A stretch of 64,000 nucleotides of DNA from contig NZ_LDIG01000050.1 in NCBI RefSeq assembly GCF_015845845.1, positions 1 through 64,000 on the forward strand. Reading direction: 5' to 3'. The notes beneath the pieces are model-generated. The model ran no database searches and was not told the origin of the DNA. It saw nothing but the letters and a program-made list of their open reading frames with translations. The position numbers were made by a program, and so were the translations under genes. Shown here piece by piece: positions 8,838-16,412 of this stretch. Numbering within the stretch: the first letter of the stretch is position 1; each line of letters begins with the position of its first letter. The stretch comes from Paenibacillus dendritiformis. GTDB lineage: Bacteria; Bacillota; Bacilli; Paenibacillales; Paenibacillaceae.

Positions 8838-9568
8838 TGACTCTCCTCCTGATCTTCTGTCCGCTTATCGCCGTTATCCTTGAACTCCAGAACTCCATGG
8901 CCCCCTTGCTCGAGCCTATGCATTGTGAAGCTTTCCGGTTCCATTTCATGGCAAAAATGTATCAATCCGCCGCATAACAGTCCTACCGCTTCATTCACCA
9001 AGGCGTCCAGCTCCTCCCCGGTTGTCTGCCGTTCAGACAGGCTCGCCATCGCGCCAAGGAGGCCCCCCCAGTATAGATCGGCGGCCAGGGCCGGGTCGGA
9101 GCGGCGAAGTTGTCCGGCCGTCATGCCTTCGCGGAACGTCCGGATAAGAGAGGGGCGGAGCCGGAGAAGATCGCGCTGTTCCCCGGCATGCTCGCCGAAG
9201 ACGGCAGGCAGATCTTCATCGATACGGCGGATGAGCACGACGAAGGACGGCTCCTCCGCCGCACGCTGCAAATACTCGCGGGCATGCCGCTCCAGACGGG
9301 CGCCAGGTGCTTCTCCTGTATCCAGCGCCTGCCCGGCCCATTGCCGGGTATGATCGATAAAGTCGAGAAAGAGAAGCCGGAACAGCTCCCATTTATCCGG
9401 ATAATAGTAGTAGATGGAGGCTCGAGCGATGCCGGCCCGTTTCGCGATCTCATTCATCTCCGCGCGGTGGATGCCCCAGTCAAGATAGACCTCGAACGCA
9501 GCTTGGCGAATCAGCTTCATACGCGCTGCCCGCATTCGCTCGTTCTGCTCTTTTGTTCGCGGCGACAT
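8834..9568 (-). CDS. TetR/AcrR-family transcriptional regulator
   Basis: This gene encodes 244 residues. The helix-turn-helix lies at residues ~17-63 (IRQAAFEVYLDWG, AEMNEIAKRAGIARASIYYY, YPDKWELFRLLF), the standard TetR DNA-binding domain. The C-terminal ligand/dimer domain is diverged, as usual, and ends in an acidic polar tail. It is the first gene of a two-gene unit with methionine aminopeptidase. Its own promoter region carries two matching GAC/GTC palindromes, so autorepression is likely. The ligand is not predictable from sequence. Confidence 0.92.
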   Translation of the reverse strand: MSPRTKEQNERMRAARMKLIRQAAFEVYLDWGIHRAEMNEIAKRAGIARASIYYYYPDKWELFRLLFLDFIDHTRQWAGQALDTGEAPGARLERHAREYLQRAAEEPSFVVLIRRIDEDLPAVFGEHAGEQRDLLRLRPSLIRTFREGMTAGQLRRSDPALAADLYWGGLLGAMASLSERQTTGEELDALVNEAVGLLCGGLIHFCHEMEPESFTMHRLEQGGHGVLEFKDNGDKRTEDQEESQ

Positions 9569-9584
9569 CGGATCACCTCAATTC

Positions 9585-9633
9585 ACTGACATCTTTGTCA
9601 GTTTATTATAGCTTTCACTGACGTCAGCGTCAA
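9585..9633 (-). promoter_or_regulatory. Promoter and probable operators of the tetR-map unit
   Basis: On the minus strand TTGACG (9633-9628) and TATAAT (9610-9605) are separated by exactly 17 bases, a near-ideal sigma-A promoter. The spacer contains the 10-bp palindrome CTGACGTCAG (9618-9627). A second inverted repeat, ACTGAC-6-GTCAGT (9585-9602), lies just downstream of the -10. Both share the ACTGAC half-site, as expected for a TetR dimer operator. Autoregulation is inferred. Confidence 0.8.
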
Positions 9634-9728
9634 TTTATACAGAAGCGCTCAGGTCTCCGGCGGAATGCCGCCGCCAGGCACGGGTTGTCACAACCCGTTC
9701 ATAAATGTCCAATCTGTGAAAAATATGT

Positions 9729-9757
9729 GTCAAAAATCGTAACACTAGTGTTATAAT
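9729..9757 (+). promoter_or_regulatory. Candidate promoter with a 14-bp palindrome
   Basis: A TATAAT box (9752-9757) follows the perfect palindrome TAACACTAGTGTTA (9740-9753), which overlaps its first two bases and fills most of the spacer. The -35 (GTCAAA at 9729, 17-base spacing) is weak. The palindrome position suggests a repressor site. The next gene is 9823-10275. Confidence 0.5.
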
Positions 9758-9822
9758 AAAGGTAAAAGCTGCTAATGAGAGACCATCCGTAATCACCACT
9801 TTACAGAATGGAGCGGATCATT

Positions 9823-10275
9823 ATGCATTATCGAATTATGTATCCGACAAGGACGAAGGAAGTGCTTGCGGCAACCTTCCTGTTCAGTGCCGCCATGCTG
9901 CATGTCGCGTTGATGACCGAACAGACATTGCCCGTGCTGTTCTTCCTGCAAATGGCTGCCTTGGCGGTGCTCATTGGATCGCTGTGTGCGGAAGTATGCA
10001 TGCGAATGAAGAAGCGAACGGCAGACATTCGGGCGGAATCGGATTCCATCACGATACGGGGGAAGTCCATCGCGGCGGATGAAGTGGAAGAGATTGTGGT
10101 GAAGGGATATCGCCAAGCCCCTGTAGGCATCCGGCTGAAGGGGAAGACCTCCATACCGGGCTATTGCTGCTTCCGCTTCCCGGGAGGGGAGAACGGCGGC
10201 ATGACCGAACTGGCCTGTTGGGCCGAAAGGCATGGCATCCCGGTGAACCAGGGCTATTTCATGACCTGGCTCTAA
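9823..10275 (+). CDS. Small membrane protein with a cytosolic PH-like/YcxB-like domain, unknown function
   Basis: This gene encodes 150 residues. The ATG at 9823 is favoured over 9808 because a TGGAG lies 8-9 bases before it. Two hydrophobic segments (about residues 13-31 and 36-56) form a hairpin. A basic stretch (MRMKKR) and a C-terminal ~85-residue beta-rich segment follow, beginning ADIRAESDSITIRGKSIAAD. That pattern resembles short membrane proteins with a pleckstrin-homology-like domain. I do not recognise a specific family. A good terminator follows the stop. Confidence 0.7.
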   Translation: MHYRIMYPTRTKEVLAATFLFSAAMLHVALMTEQTLPVLFFLQMAALAVLIGSLCAEVCMRMKKRTADIRAESDSITIRGKSIAADEVEEIVVKGYRQAPVGIRLKGKTSIPGYCCFRFPGGENGGMTELACWAERHGIPVNQGYFMTWL

Positions 10276-10320
10276 TTGCTTCTATTATTTTGTAAGCCCT
10301 TACTTGATAGAAAAAAAGAG

Positions 10321-10353
10321 CATCGCGGCGTTGTGCTGCGATGTTTTATTTTG
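10321..10353 (+). terminator. Rho-independent terminator after 9823-10275
   Basis: CATCGCGGC (10321-10329) and GCTGCGATG (10335-10343) pair over nine positions with one G-T and a 5-base loop, followed by TTTTATTTTG. Confidence 0.85.
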
Positions 10354-10379
10354 TCATTTTTCCAATCTCTTATTATACT
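10351..10379 (+). promoter_or_regulatory. Promoter of the Tet(M)-like gene
   Basis: TTGTCA (10351-10356) and TATACT (10374-10379) are separated by 17 bases. Transcription would start near 10386, giving a leader of about 90 bases that carries a short ORF. Confidence 0.75.
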
Positions 10380-10390
10380 GAAGGTACATT

Positions 10391-10537
10391 ATGAACGGGA
10401 GTGTGATTAGCATGCGGCAAAGAACCACATTGCGAAAGGAGAACAATATGAGAGAAGAAATGAGGATTTGTATAAATGAAAACAATCAGTATCGGGATCG
10501 TCGCCCATGTCGACGCAGGCAAGACGAGCCTGACTGA
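10391..10537 (+). CDS. Leader ORF overlapping the start of the Tet(M)-like gene
   Basis: The ORF runs from ATG 10391 (48 codons, weak AAGG site) or from the in-frame ATG 10448 (29 codons), which has a strong AAAGGAG site 6 bases away. It ends at TGA 10535-10537, 62 bases inside the ribosome-protection gene, in another frame. The first ATG of that gene (10476) has only a modest GAGG site. The arrangement would let translation of the leader affect initiation or access at the downstream start, as leader peptides do for several antibiotic-resistance genes. The peptide is Arg-rich and unlike anything known to me. Confidence 0.5.
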   Translation: MNGSVISMRQRTTLRKENNMREEMRICINENNQYRDRRPCRRRQDEPD

Positions 10538-12452
10538 ACAATTATTGTATGAGACGAAGGTGATCCGGGAGCTGGGCGGCGTCGATTCGGGCAACACGCA
10601 GACGGACTCCCTGGAACTGGAGAGAAGAAGAGGGATTACGATCAAGGCGTCGGTCGTCTCTTTCATAGTCAACGAGGTTAAGATCAATCTGATCGATACG
10701 CCCGGCCATGCCGACTTCATCGCCGAGGTGGAGCGGGCGTTCGGCGTGCTGGACGGAGCGGTTCTTGTCCTGTCGGCCGTAGAGGGCATTCAGGCACAGA
10801 CGAAGCTGTTAATGGCGGTGCTCGAGAAGCTGGAGATTCCGGTGATTCTGTTCGTGAACAAAATCGATCGGAGCGGCGCGCAGCCTGAGGCGGTCTTCAA
10901 GGCGGTTCGCGAGCGGCTGTCCCGCAGCGCCATTCCGCTGTACGGAACCGTGCAAGAGGGGACGAAGCAGGCCGATATCGTCGCCAAAGCGTTCGGCAAG
11001 GAGGAACCGGAATACGTCGCGGATTGCATCGAACTGGCGGCCGAACAAGATGAAAAGCTTCTAGCTTCCTATGTATACGGCGAGGAGATAAGCGGCTCCC
11101 GAATCGAGGAGACGCTGACCCGACTTATCCGGGAGGCTCGCGTATACCCGATCCTGGCGGGTTCCGCCATGACCGGGATCGGCATCAACGAGCTGCTGGA
11201 AGCCATCGCCCGCTTCATTCCCGCGCCGCAGCCATGCGCCGATGCGCCATTATCCGGAGTCGTGTTCAAGATCGAACGGGCATCCTCCGGGGAGAAAATC
11301 GCCTATATCCGCATATTCAGCGGATGCTTCGGCGTCAGACAGATGGTTCAAGTGAACCGGAAGCAGGATGACGGACAGATTGAGGCCGCTTCCTATAAGG
11401 TCAAGCGGATCCAGCTCTTCGATCGCGGGCGGACGGCCGACGCGGCGAGCGCGGGAGCCGGCGAATTCTGCAAGGTGTGGGGCTTGCGGGAGGTTCGCAT
11501 CGGCGATGTGATTGGAACCTGGACGGAGCGGATTCGAGAGCTTCACGTCGCCGCGCCGCAGATGGAATCGCGCATCGAGGCGGTTCCGAAGAACCGCGAT
11601 CATGAGTTGTATCAAGCCTTGATGAAGATGGCGGAGGAAGATCCGCTCATCCATCTTTGGCGGGATGAGCATCATCGGGAGACGTATATTCGCCTGTTCG
11701 GCGAAGTGCAAAAAGTAGTAATCGAAGCGACGCTCAAGAAAGCTTATCAGTTGGACGTTCGCTTCGCGGAGACGCGGATCGTCTGCATCGAGAAGCCGCG
11801 AGGGACGGGGGCGGCCGTGGAATTCATGGGGGAGGAAGGGAACCCGTTCTATGCCACGGTCGGCTTCCGGATCGATCCGGGCGAGCCCGGAAGCGGCGTA
11901 ACCTACCGGTTGGAGGTGGAGCTGGGGGCGCTGCCGCTCGCATTCCACGCGGCGATTGAGGATACGGTGTATGCCACGCTGCACCAAGGCTTGTACGGCT
12001 GGGAAGTGACGGACATTGCCGTCACCTTGACCCATACCGGATATGCAAGCCCGGTGACGGTAGCCGGCGATTTCCGGAAGCTGGCGCCATTGGTGCTGAT
12101 GGAGGCGTTGTCCCGGGCCGGTACGGACGTATATGAGCCGATTCATGAATATGAGCTTACCGTTCCCGCCGGCAGCATCAGCTCCGCCATGCACCGCTTG
12201 GCCGGCGTGCAGGCAGTGATGAAGGAGCCGGTCATGTCCGCCGACACCTGCCTGCTGACCGGAACGATCCCGGTCAAGTCGACGGAGGCGTTCAAGCGCA
12301 GTCTCCATGCGATTACGGAAGGGGAGGGCATGTTCATCGCGCGGCCGTGCGGCCATATCCGGATGGATTCTGGATATCTGGTGCGGAAGCGGTCGGACTA
12401 TAATCCGCTGAACCGCAAAGAATACCTGCTTCACGTGCTTCGCGCCTACTAG
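10476..12452 (+). CDS. Tet(M)/Tet(O)-like ribosomal protection GTPase
   Basis: This gene encodes 658 residues, close to the 639-660 of tetracycline ribosomal protection proteins, which are EF-G paralogues that displace tetracycline from the ribosome. The G motifs are intact: G1 AHVDAGKTSL (residues 10-19), G2 region RRRGITIKA, G3 DTPGHADF, and G4 NKID. EF-G-like domains II to V follow; the C-terminus has the HVLRAY ending usual in this family. Divergence from Tet(M) seems considerable, so this is probably one of the chromosomal Paenibacillus/Bacillus homologues rather than an acquired tet gene. Tetracycline resistance is plausible but unproven. A 16-bp hairpin terminator follows. Confidence 0.88.
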   Translation: MKTISIGIVAHVDAGKTSLTEQLLYETKVIRELGGVDSGNTQTDSLELERRRGITIKASVVSFIVNEVKINLIDTPGHADFIAEVERAFGVLDGAVLVLSAVEGIQAQTKLLMAVLEKLEIPVILFVNKIDRSGAQPEAVFKAVRERLSRSAIPLYGTVQEGTKQADIVAKAFGKEEPEYVADCIELAAEQDEKLLASYVYGEEISGSRIEETLTRLIREARVYPILAGSAMTGIGINELLEAIARFIPAPQPCADAPLSGVVFKIERASSGEKIAYIRIFSGCFGVRQMVQVNRKQDDGQIEAASYKVKRIQLFDRGRTADAASAGAGEFCKVWGLREVRIGDVIGTWTERIRELHVAAPQMESRIEAVPKNRDHELYQALMKMAEEDPLIHLWRDEHHRETYIRLFGEVQKVVIEATLKKAYQLDVRFAETRIVCIEKPRGTGAAVEFMGEEGNPFYATVGFRIDPGEPGSGVTYRLEVELGALPLAFHAAIEDTVYATLHQGLYGWEVTDIAVTLTHTGYASPVTVAGDFRKLAPLVLMEALSRAGTDVYEPIHEYELTVPAGSISSAMHRLAGVQAVMKEPVMSADTCLLTGTIPVKSTEAFKRSLHAITEGEGMFIARPCGHIRMDSGYLVRKRSDYNPLNRKEYLLHVLRAY

Positions 12453-12470
12453 GCAGGCGCGGCAGCGCGC

Positions 12471-12508
12471 AGCGAAGAGCCCCGGGGCCGTTCCCGGGGC
12501 TCTTCGCT
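12471..12508. terminator. Long perfect hairpin, bidirectional terminator between convergent genes
   Basis: A 16-bp perfect stem (12471-12486 with 12493-12508) and 6-base loop lies between the Tet(M)-like gene and the convergent SRPBCC gene, whose stop codon overlaps the stem. There is no T-run on either side, so efficiency is uncertain. Confidence 0.7.
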
Positions 12509-12968
12509 ATGGGCAGCATCCGGCTCCTTCGCCGGACTCGAGCATCGCCTTCAGGCTGGCCAGCATCTGCCGCCATGCCTCGACATGCCACAGCCGCGCC
12601 TGCTTCCATGCTTCCGTGTCCATCCAGCCGCTATGCTCCAGCCGAACCGCCGTGCCACGCTGCGCCGGCTCCAGGGTGACCGTCACCAGCGTCAGCCGTT
12701 CCTGCCGATTCATCGTGTCGGCGAACGGATCAGGCCCCTTCCATTGGAACGTGAACGAGCGTGGCTCATCGTAGCGGACAAATTTGCAGCCGATGGTGCT
12801 CATGCTTTCTTTGCTGGCGGGATTGAAGTACAGCTCGAATTTGCCGCCGGCCTTGGGCTCGATCTCGGCAGCCGGGGCGAACCATTGCGTAATGCGGTCG
12901 GATTGGGTCCAAGCTGCCCATACGAGCTCCGGTTCGGCTTGAATCCATATTTCCTCGGTAATCGTCAT
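12507..12968 (-). CDS. SRPBCC (AHSA1/START-like) domain protein
   Basis: This gene encodes 153 residues. The N-terminal ITEEIWIQAEPELVWAAWTQ, then ITQWFAP, GGKFELYF and the late AWRQMLASLKAML helix are the standard landmarks of AHSA1-like helix-grip proteins, which bind hydrophobic ligands in a deep cavity. A CCP end is unusual but short. It lies in a minus-strand run with a VOC protein (49 bases upstream) and an AraC regulator, and may be co-transcribed with them. Ligand unknown. Confidence 0.88.
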   Translation of the reverse strand: MTITEEIWIQAEPELVWAAWTQSDRITQWFAPAAEIEPKAGGKFELYFNPASKESMSTIGCKFVRYDEPRSFTFQWKGPDPFADTMNRQERLTLVTVTLEPAQRGTAVRLEHSGWMDTEAWKQARLWHVEAWRQMLASLKAMLESGEGAGCCP

Positions 12969-13016
12969 CTATCGAAACCCCCTTTCTCAAGGCAGGATGG
13001 CAGAGTCCGCTGTGTC

Positions 13017-13382
13017 TCAATGCCCGGACGGCGGCTTGCTGAATTCCAATAACTCGATGACATTGCCGAACGGATCGCGGATTGCGTTATAGACCCCCGG
13101 CGGGCATGGCTGCGGCGCATCGTAGACGGCTTCGATCCCTTGGGCCGTCAGCTTGGCGATCGTGACGGCCAGGTTGTCCGTCTCCAGGCCGATCACGACC
13201 TGGGCCTGCCGCGGATAGCCCGGCTCGGCCGCCTGCCTCACCTGGTACAGCACGATCGGGATGCCTTCATGCTTCAGGCTGACCGTATTCGCATCGTACT
13301 CCCGTGACAGCTCGAAGCCCAATTTGCCGCAGTAGAACTGCTTCGCCAGCTCCAGGTTGGATACATAAATCGAATGACGCAT
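13017..13382 (-). CDS. VOC-family (glyoxalase/bleomycin-resistance fold) protein
   Basis: This gene encodes 121 residues with two beta-alpha-beta-beta-beta modules. The first starts RHSIYVSNLELAKQFYCGKL, and the second ends with NAIRDPFGNVIELLEF, which supplies the conserved metal-ligand Glu. The paired AHSA1-like and VOC genes under an AraC regulator are a common arrangement of small stress or detoxification genes in Paenibacillus. Specific substrate unknown. The initiation region MRHSIYV is shorter than usual, with the first strand starting almost at once. Confidence 0.88.
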   Translation of the reverse strand: MRHSIYVSNLELAKQFYCGKLGFELSREYDANTVSLKHEGIPIVLYQVRQAAEPGYPRQAQVVIGLETDNLAVTIAKLTAQGIEAVYDAPQPCPPGVYNAIRDPFGNVIELLEFSKPPSGH

Positions 13383-13464
13383 AGCTTCGGCATTTTGCTC
13401 CCCCTTATCTGGTCGGTATTCGTACCGCCTCTATTATATCGGGGAGCTCTGGCGGGAAATTCTT

Positions 13465-14310
13465 CTACTTTGCGGTGTTGCTCTCCTTGTTCTTCTCGAA
13501 GAGGAGCTGAGGCAGGCTGACGACGATCGGCGGATCGTAGGGCATCGGCTCGCGCAGTTGAATCGCAATTCCCAGCTCTGTCCGAGCATTCACCTCGATG
13601 GCGAAAGGATATTTGCCGCGGATGGCGCGATCCAGCACGAAATAATCCTTTGGACGGAGACTCCACGGGATGCCGGCGGCGAGCGCGTAATAGGTGCCTG
13701 GCGGCACGTCCGCGAACGCGCATGTCCGCTTTCCTCCGGCGAGCGCTGTGCCGGCAACCGGCCGCTGATCCGGTATCGGATGAGGGAACAGGCCGATGAA
13801 AATCAAGCCGCGGAAGGAGGCCGGCGCTTCAATCCGGCACGTAATCTGCGGAGCCGCCTCCTTCCCGGGAACGGGCAGCGACAATTCGCGATGCTCGAAT
13901 TGATTCATATACGCCGTCAATGCTTGGGAACGGATGCGGAATGCCCGCGGCGGCACGCCGACCTGCTGCTTGAACCGCGTGTTGAATGACCCCGCGCTGC
14001 GGAATCCGATCGACAGCAGCACTTTGACGAGGAGCGACGGCTCCTTGAGCAGCGCCGATTTCCCGGATTCCATCCGCAGGGCGGACAAATAGTGGCGCGG
14101 AGAGATGCCGGTGACGCTTTTGAATATTCGCGTGAAATGATACGGACTGTACCCCACATGCTCCGCGAGCTGTTCGGATGTGATATCCTCATCCAGATGA
14201 CTTTTCATATACAGAATGGCTTGTTCCGCCGCTGCGATATGCTCGTCCTTCATCAACTGCGTCTGCATGGCTTGCCCTTCCCGGGGGGCGGGACCGCGCT
14301 TTGCTTCCAC
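13465..14310 (-). CDS. AraC-family regulator with N-terminal HTH and C-terminal ligand domain
   Basis: This gene encodes 281 residues from GTG at 14310, chosen for the strong AAGGAGG about 10 bases upstream; an internal ATG at 14268 is possible. The HTH pair sits at residues ~22-120 (EDITSEQLAEHVGYSPYHFT, then LLSIGFRSAGSFNTRFKQQV), followed by a ~150-residue effector domain. This N-terminal-HTH layout is like Rob/SoxS-type fusions. It precedes the VOC and SRPBCC genes on the same strand and probably governs them. The effector domain is not a clear GyrI match, so the ligand is unknown. Confidence 0.88.
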   Translation of the reverse strand: MEAKRGPAPREGQAMQTQLMKDEHIAAAEQAILYMKSHLDEDITSEQLAEHVGYSPYHFTRIFKSVTGISPRHYLSALRMESGKSALLKEPSLLVKVLLSIGFRSAGSFNTRFKQQVGVPPRAFRIRSQALTAYMNQFEHRELSLPVPGKEAAPQITCRIEAPASFRGLIFIGLFPHPIPDQRPVAGTALAGGKRTCAFADVPPGTYYALAAGIPWSLRPKDYFVLDRAIRGKYPFAIEVNARTELGIAIQLREPMPYDPPIVVSLPQLLFEKNKESNTAK

Positions 14311-14333
14311 CGGACGTCAGCCTCCTTGATCTC

Positions 14334-15323
14334 TTACTCTATGGTGATCCCTATATTACCAAATTGCTCTGCCTGCCGCATCCGCTCGAAGGCTTGAACC
14401 GTGTCTTGAAGCGGAAATACGCGGTCGACAACCGGGCGGATGGAATGGCGCTCCATGAACTTCAGCATGTCCTTGAACTCCTGGCGGCTTCCCATAGATG
14501 TCCCGATAATGCTTATCTGCGGGAAAAAGATCGCCCGCACCGGAATCTCCATCCGATCGCCCGAGCTGGCGCCGAACGTGACGATCCGGCCATTCGGCTT
14601 GATGACCTCGAAATATTGCCCGAATGTCGCCGGTCCGATGCTGTCCAGGATCAGATCGGCCGCTTCTCCGCCGAGCTCGTCTTTCCATTCCGATTGGCTG
14701 TCGAAGGCATGATGCGCCCCAAGCTCCAGCGCCCTGTGCCGCTTCGCCTCGCTCCGCGACGTGACGCTCACTCTTGCTCCCGCCGACACAGCCATGAGCA
14801 AGGCATAGGTGGCGACCCCGCCGCCGATGCCCGGAATGACGACATGCTCCCCGGATTGCAGCCGTCCTCTCGTGAACAGAGCCCGGTAGGCTGTCAGGGC
14901 GGACAAGGGGAGCACGCCCGCTTGTTCCCAGGTCAGGTATGCCGGCTTCGGGAATGCATTGCGGGCGGGAATGACGATGCTCTCGGCGAAGGTCCCGTCC
15001 GATGGACCGCCGACGATGGCGGGAAGGGCAGGGACGATATCCGGCGTCTCCCAGTCGAGGCACGGGTGAATGATGACCTCGGTGCCCACGAGGCCGGGAG
15101 ACACCTCTTCCCCGACGGCTTCGATGGTCCCGGCGCCGTCCGAGCCGAGAATAAATGGCGGGTCTTGGGGCGTTCGGCGGGCCATCAGGAACAGATCCCG
15201 ATGATTCAGGCCCGCGGCCCGCAGCCGCACCTTCACTTCTCCCGGTCCCGGCTGCTTCGCGGCCGTTTCCTTATATGACAAGCCCTCCAGACCGCTCCGG
15301 CCGTCGTGCACGATTGCTCTCAC
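14334..15323 (-). CDS. Medium-chain dehydrogenase/reductase, zinc-binding-dehydrogenase-like quinone reductase
   Basis: This gene encodes 329 residues. GTG at 15323 was chosen because GGAGG lies 7 bases upstream. The GroES-like domain ([29 protein letters not shown]) is followed by a Rossmann domain with [17 protein letters not shown] near residue 165. The structural-zinc cysteine cluster is absent and the catalytic-site cysteine is replaced, so this is more likely a zinc-free enone/quinone reductase using NADPH than a true alcohol dehydrogenase. It is divergent from a LysR regulator 126 bases away that may control it. Confidence 0.9.
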   Translation of the reverse strand: MRAIVHDGRSGLEGLSYKETAAKQPGPGEVKVRLRAAGLNHRDLFLMARRTPQDPPFILGSDGAGTIEAVGEEVSPGLVGTEVIIHPCLDWETPDIVPALPAIVGGPSDGTFAESIVIPARNAFPKPAYLTWEQAGVLPLSALTAYRALFTRGRLQSGEHVVIPGIGGGVATYALLMAVSAGARVSVTSRSEAKRHRALELGAHHAFDSQSEWKDELGGEAADLILDSIGPATFGQYFEVIKPNGRIVTFGASSGDRMEIPVRAIFFPQISIIGTSMGSRQEFKDMLKFMERHSIRPVVDRVFPLQDTVQAFERMRQAEQFGNIGITIE

Positions 15324-15449
15324 ATGAATTCCTCCTTCGCTTGATGCGATGATTCGGTTTGATTGTACAGAACGAAGATCATCAAGTAAAATGAACAAAA
15401 ACGAAGGTGAGTATCATAAACCTTTATACCAAGCAGGTGAGACATCGCA

Positions 15450-16313
15450 GTGGAGAGCGGAAATTTGAAAATATTTCAGGCCGTGGCCCGGGAAGGCAGC
15501 ATCACGAAGGCGGCGCAGGCGTTGAATTACGTCCAGTCGAATGTAACCACCCGGATTCAGCAGTTGGAGGCTGAATTGAAGACCCCGCTGTTCCGCCGCT
15601 CCAATCGGGGGATGACGCTCACGCCCGCAGGCGAGAATCTGCTGGAGTACGCCGAGCGGATATTGAGTCTGCTGGACGAGGCGGAGAAGTCGGCGCGCTA
15701 CTCGGAGCATCCGTGCGGACCGCTTCGCATCGGCTCCATCGAGACGGCGGCCGTCACGCATTTGACGCCGCTTTTGAAGTCTTACTGTCTGCAATATCCC
15801 GACGTGCAGCTCTCGCTCCAGACCGGGGAAACGCACCGCCTGACACGGCAAGTGCTGAACGATGAACTCGACGGCGCCTTCATCTATGGTCCGGTAGAGC
15901 ATCCCGGTATCGGGCATATCGCCGCGTTCCGGGATGAGCTGGTGCTGATCTCGGAGCCTGGAGCGGTCAGCCTGGAGGAATGTCTGGCGAAGCCGATGCT
16001 GTTTTTCGATGTCGGATGCTCGCACCGCGCCCGCGCCGAGCGCTTCCTGAGCGAATCCGGCCACCCGGCCGGCCCGGTCATGGAATTCGGCACCTTCGAG
16101 GTGATTCTTCGCGGCGTATCCGAGGGACTCGGCGTGTCCATGCTGCCGAAGTCGTCGATCGCCGAGGCGGCGGAAGCCGGCCGAATCGCGACGCACCGCC
16201 TGCCGGACGGGTACCGCGATCTGCATATCTGGTTCGTGCATCGGAGGGAACCGGTCTGCTCCAGCGCGTTGACCGCCTTCATCGCGATGCTGGATGCCGA
16301 TGCAACGCCGTAA
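15450..16313 (+). CDS. LysR-family transcriptional regulator
   Basis: This gene encodes 287 residues from a GTG with AGGTGA upstream. The winged HTH is residues 1-60 (NLKIFQAVAREGSITKAAQA, ALNYVQSNVTTRIQQLEAEL), followed by a periplasmic-binding-protein-like effector domain (residues ~85-285). The DNA-binding half resembles the CzcR/YwfM branch of Bacillales. The divergent MDR dehydrogenase is the expected target. Inducer unknown. Confidence 0.92.
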   Translation: MESGNLKIFQAVAREGSITKAAQALNYVQSNVTTRIQQLEAELKTPLFRRSNRGMTLTPAGENLLEYAERILSLLDEAEKSARYSEHPCGPLRIGSIETAAVTHLTPLLKSYCLQYPDVQLSLQTGETHRLTRQVLNDELDGAFIYGPVEHPGIGHIAAFRDELVLISEPGAVSLEECLAKPMLFFDVGCSHRARAERFLSESGHPAGPVMEFGTFEVILRGVSEGLGVSMLPKSSIAEAAEAGRIATHRLPDGYRDLHIWFVHRREPVCSSALTAFIAMLDADATP

Positions 16314-16412
16314 GTCTTCCACGTAATTCGAAGACGGCTCAATAACGGCAGATGCCGGGCGAACCGGGCGGGAGCCGGCCGGTCCATTTATCGGGGAAAA
16401 GAGGTGCCCTCC

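Noticed and set aside
7917-8840. 307-codon plus-strand ORF
   Set aside because: It is antisense to the complete methionine aminopeptidase, which has all metal ligands; no ribosome site or family match.
9680-9698. Hairpin ACGGGTTG / CAACCCGT as a terminator
   Set aside because: A perfect 8-bp stem but no T-run in either direction and no gene ends there.
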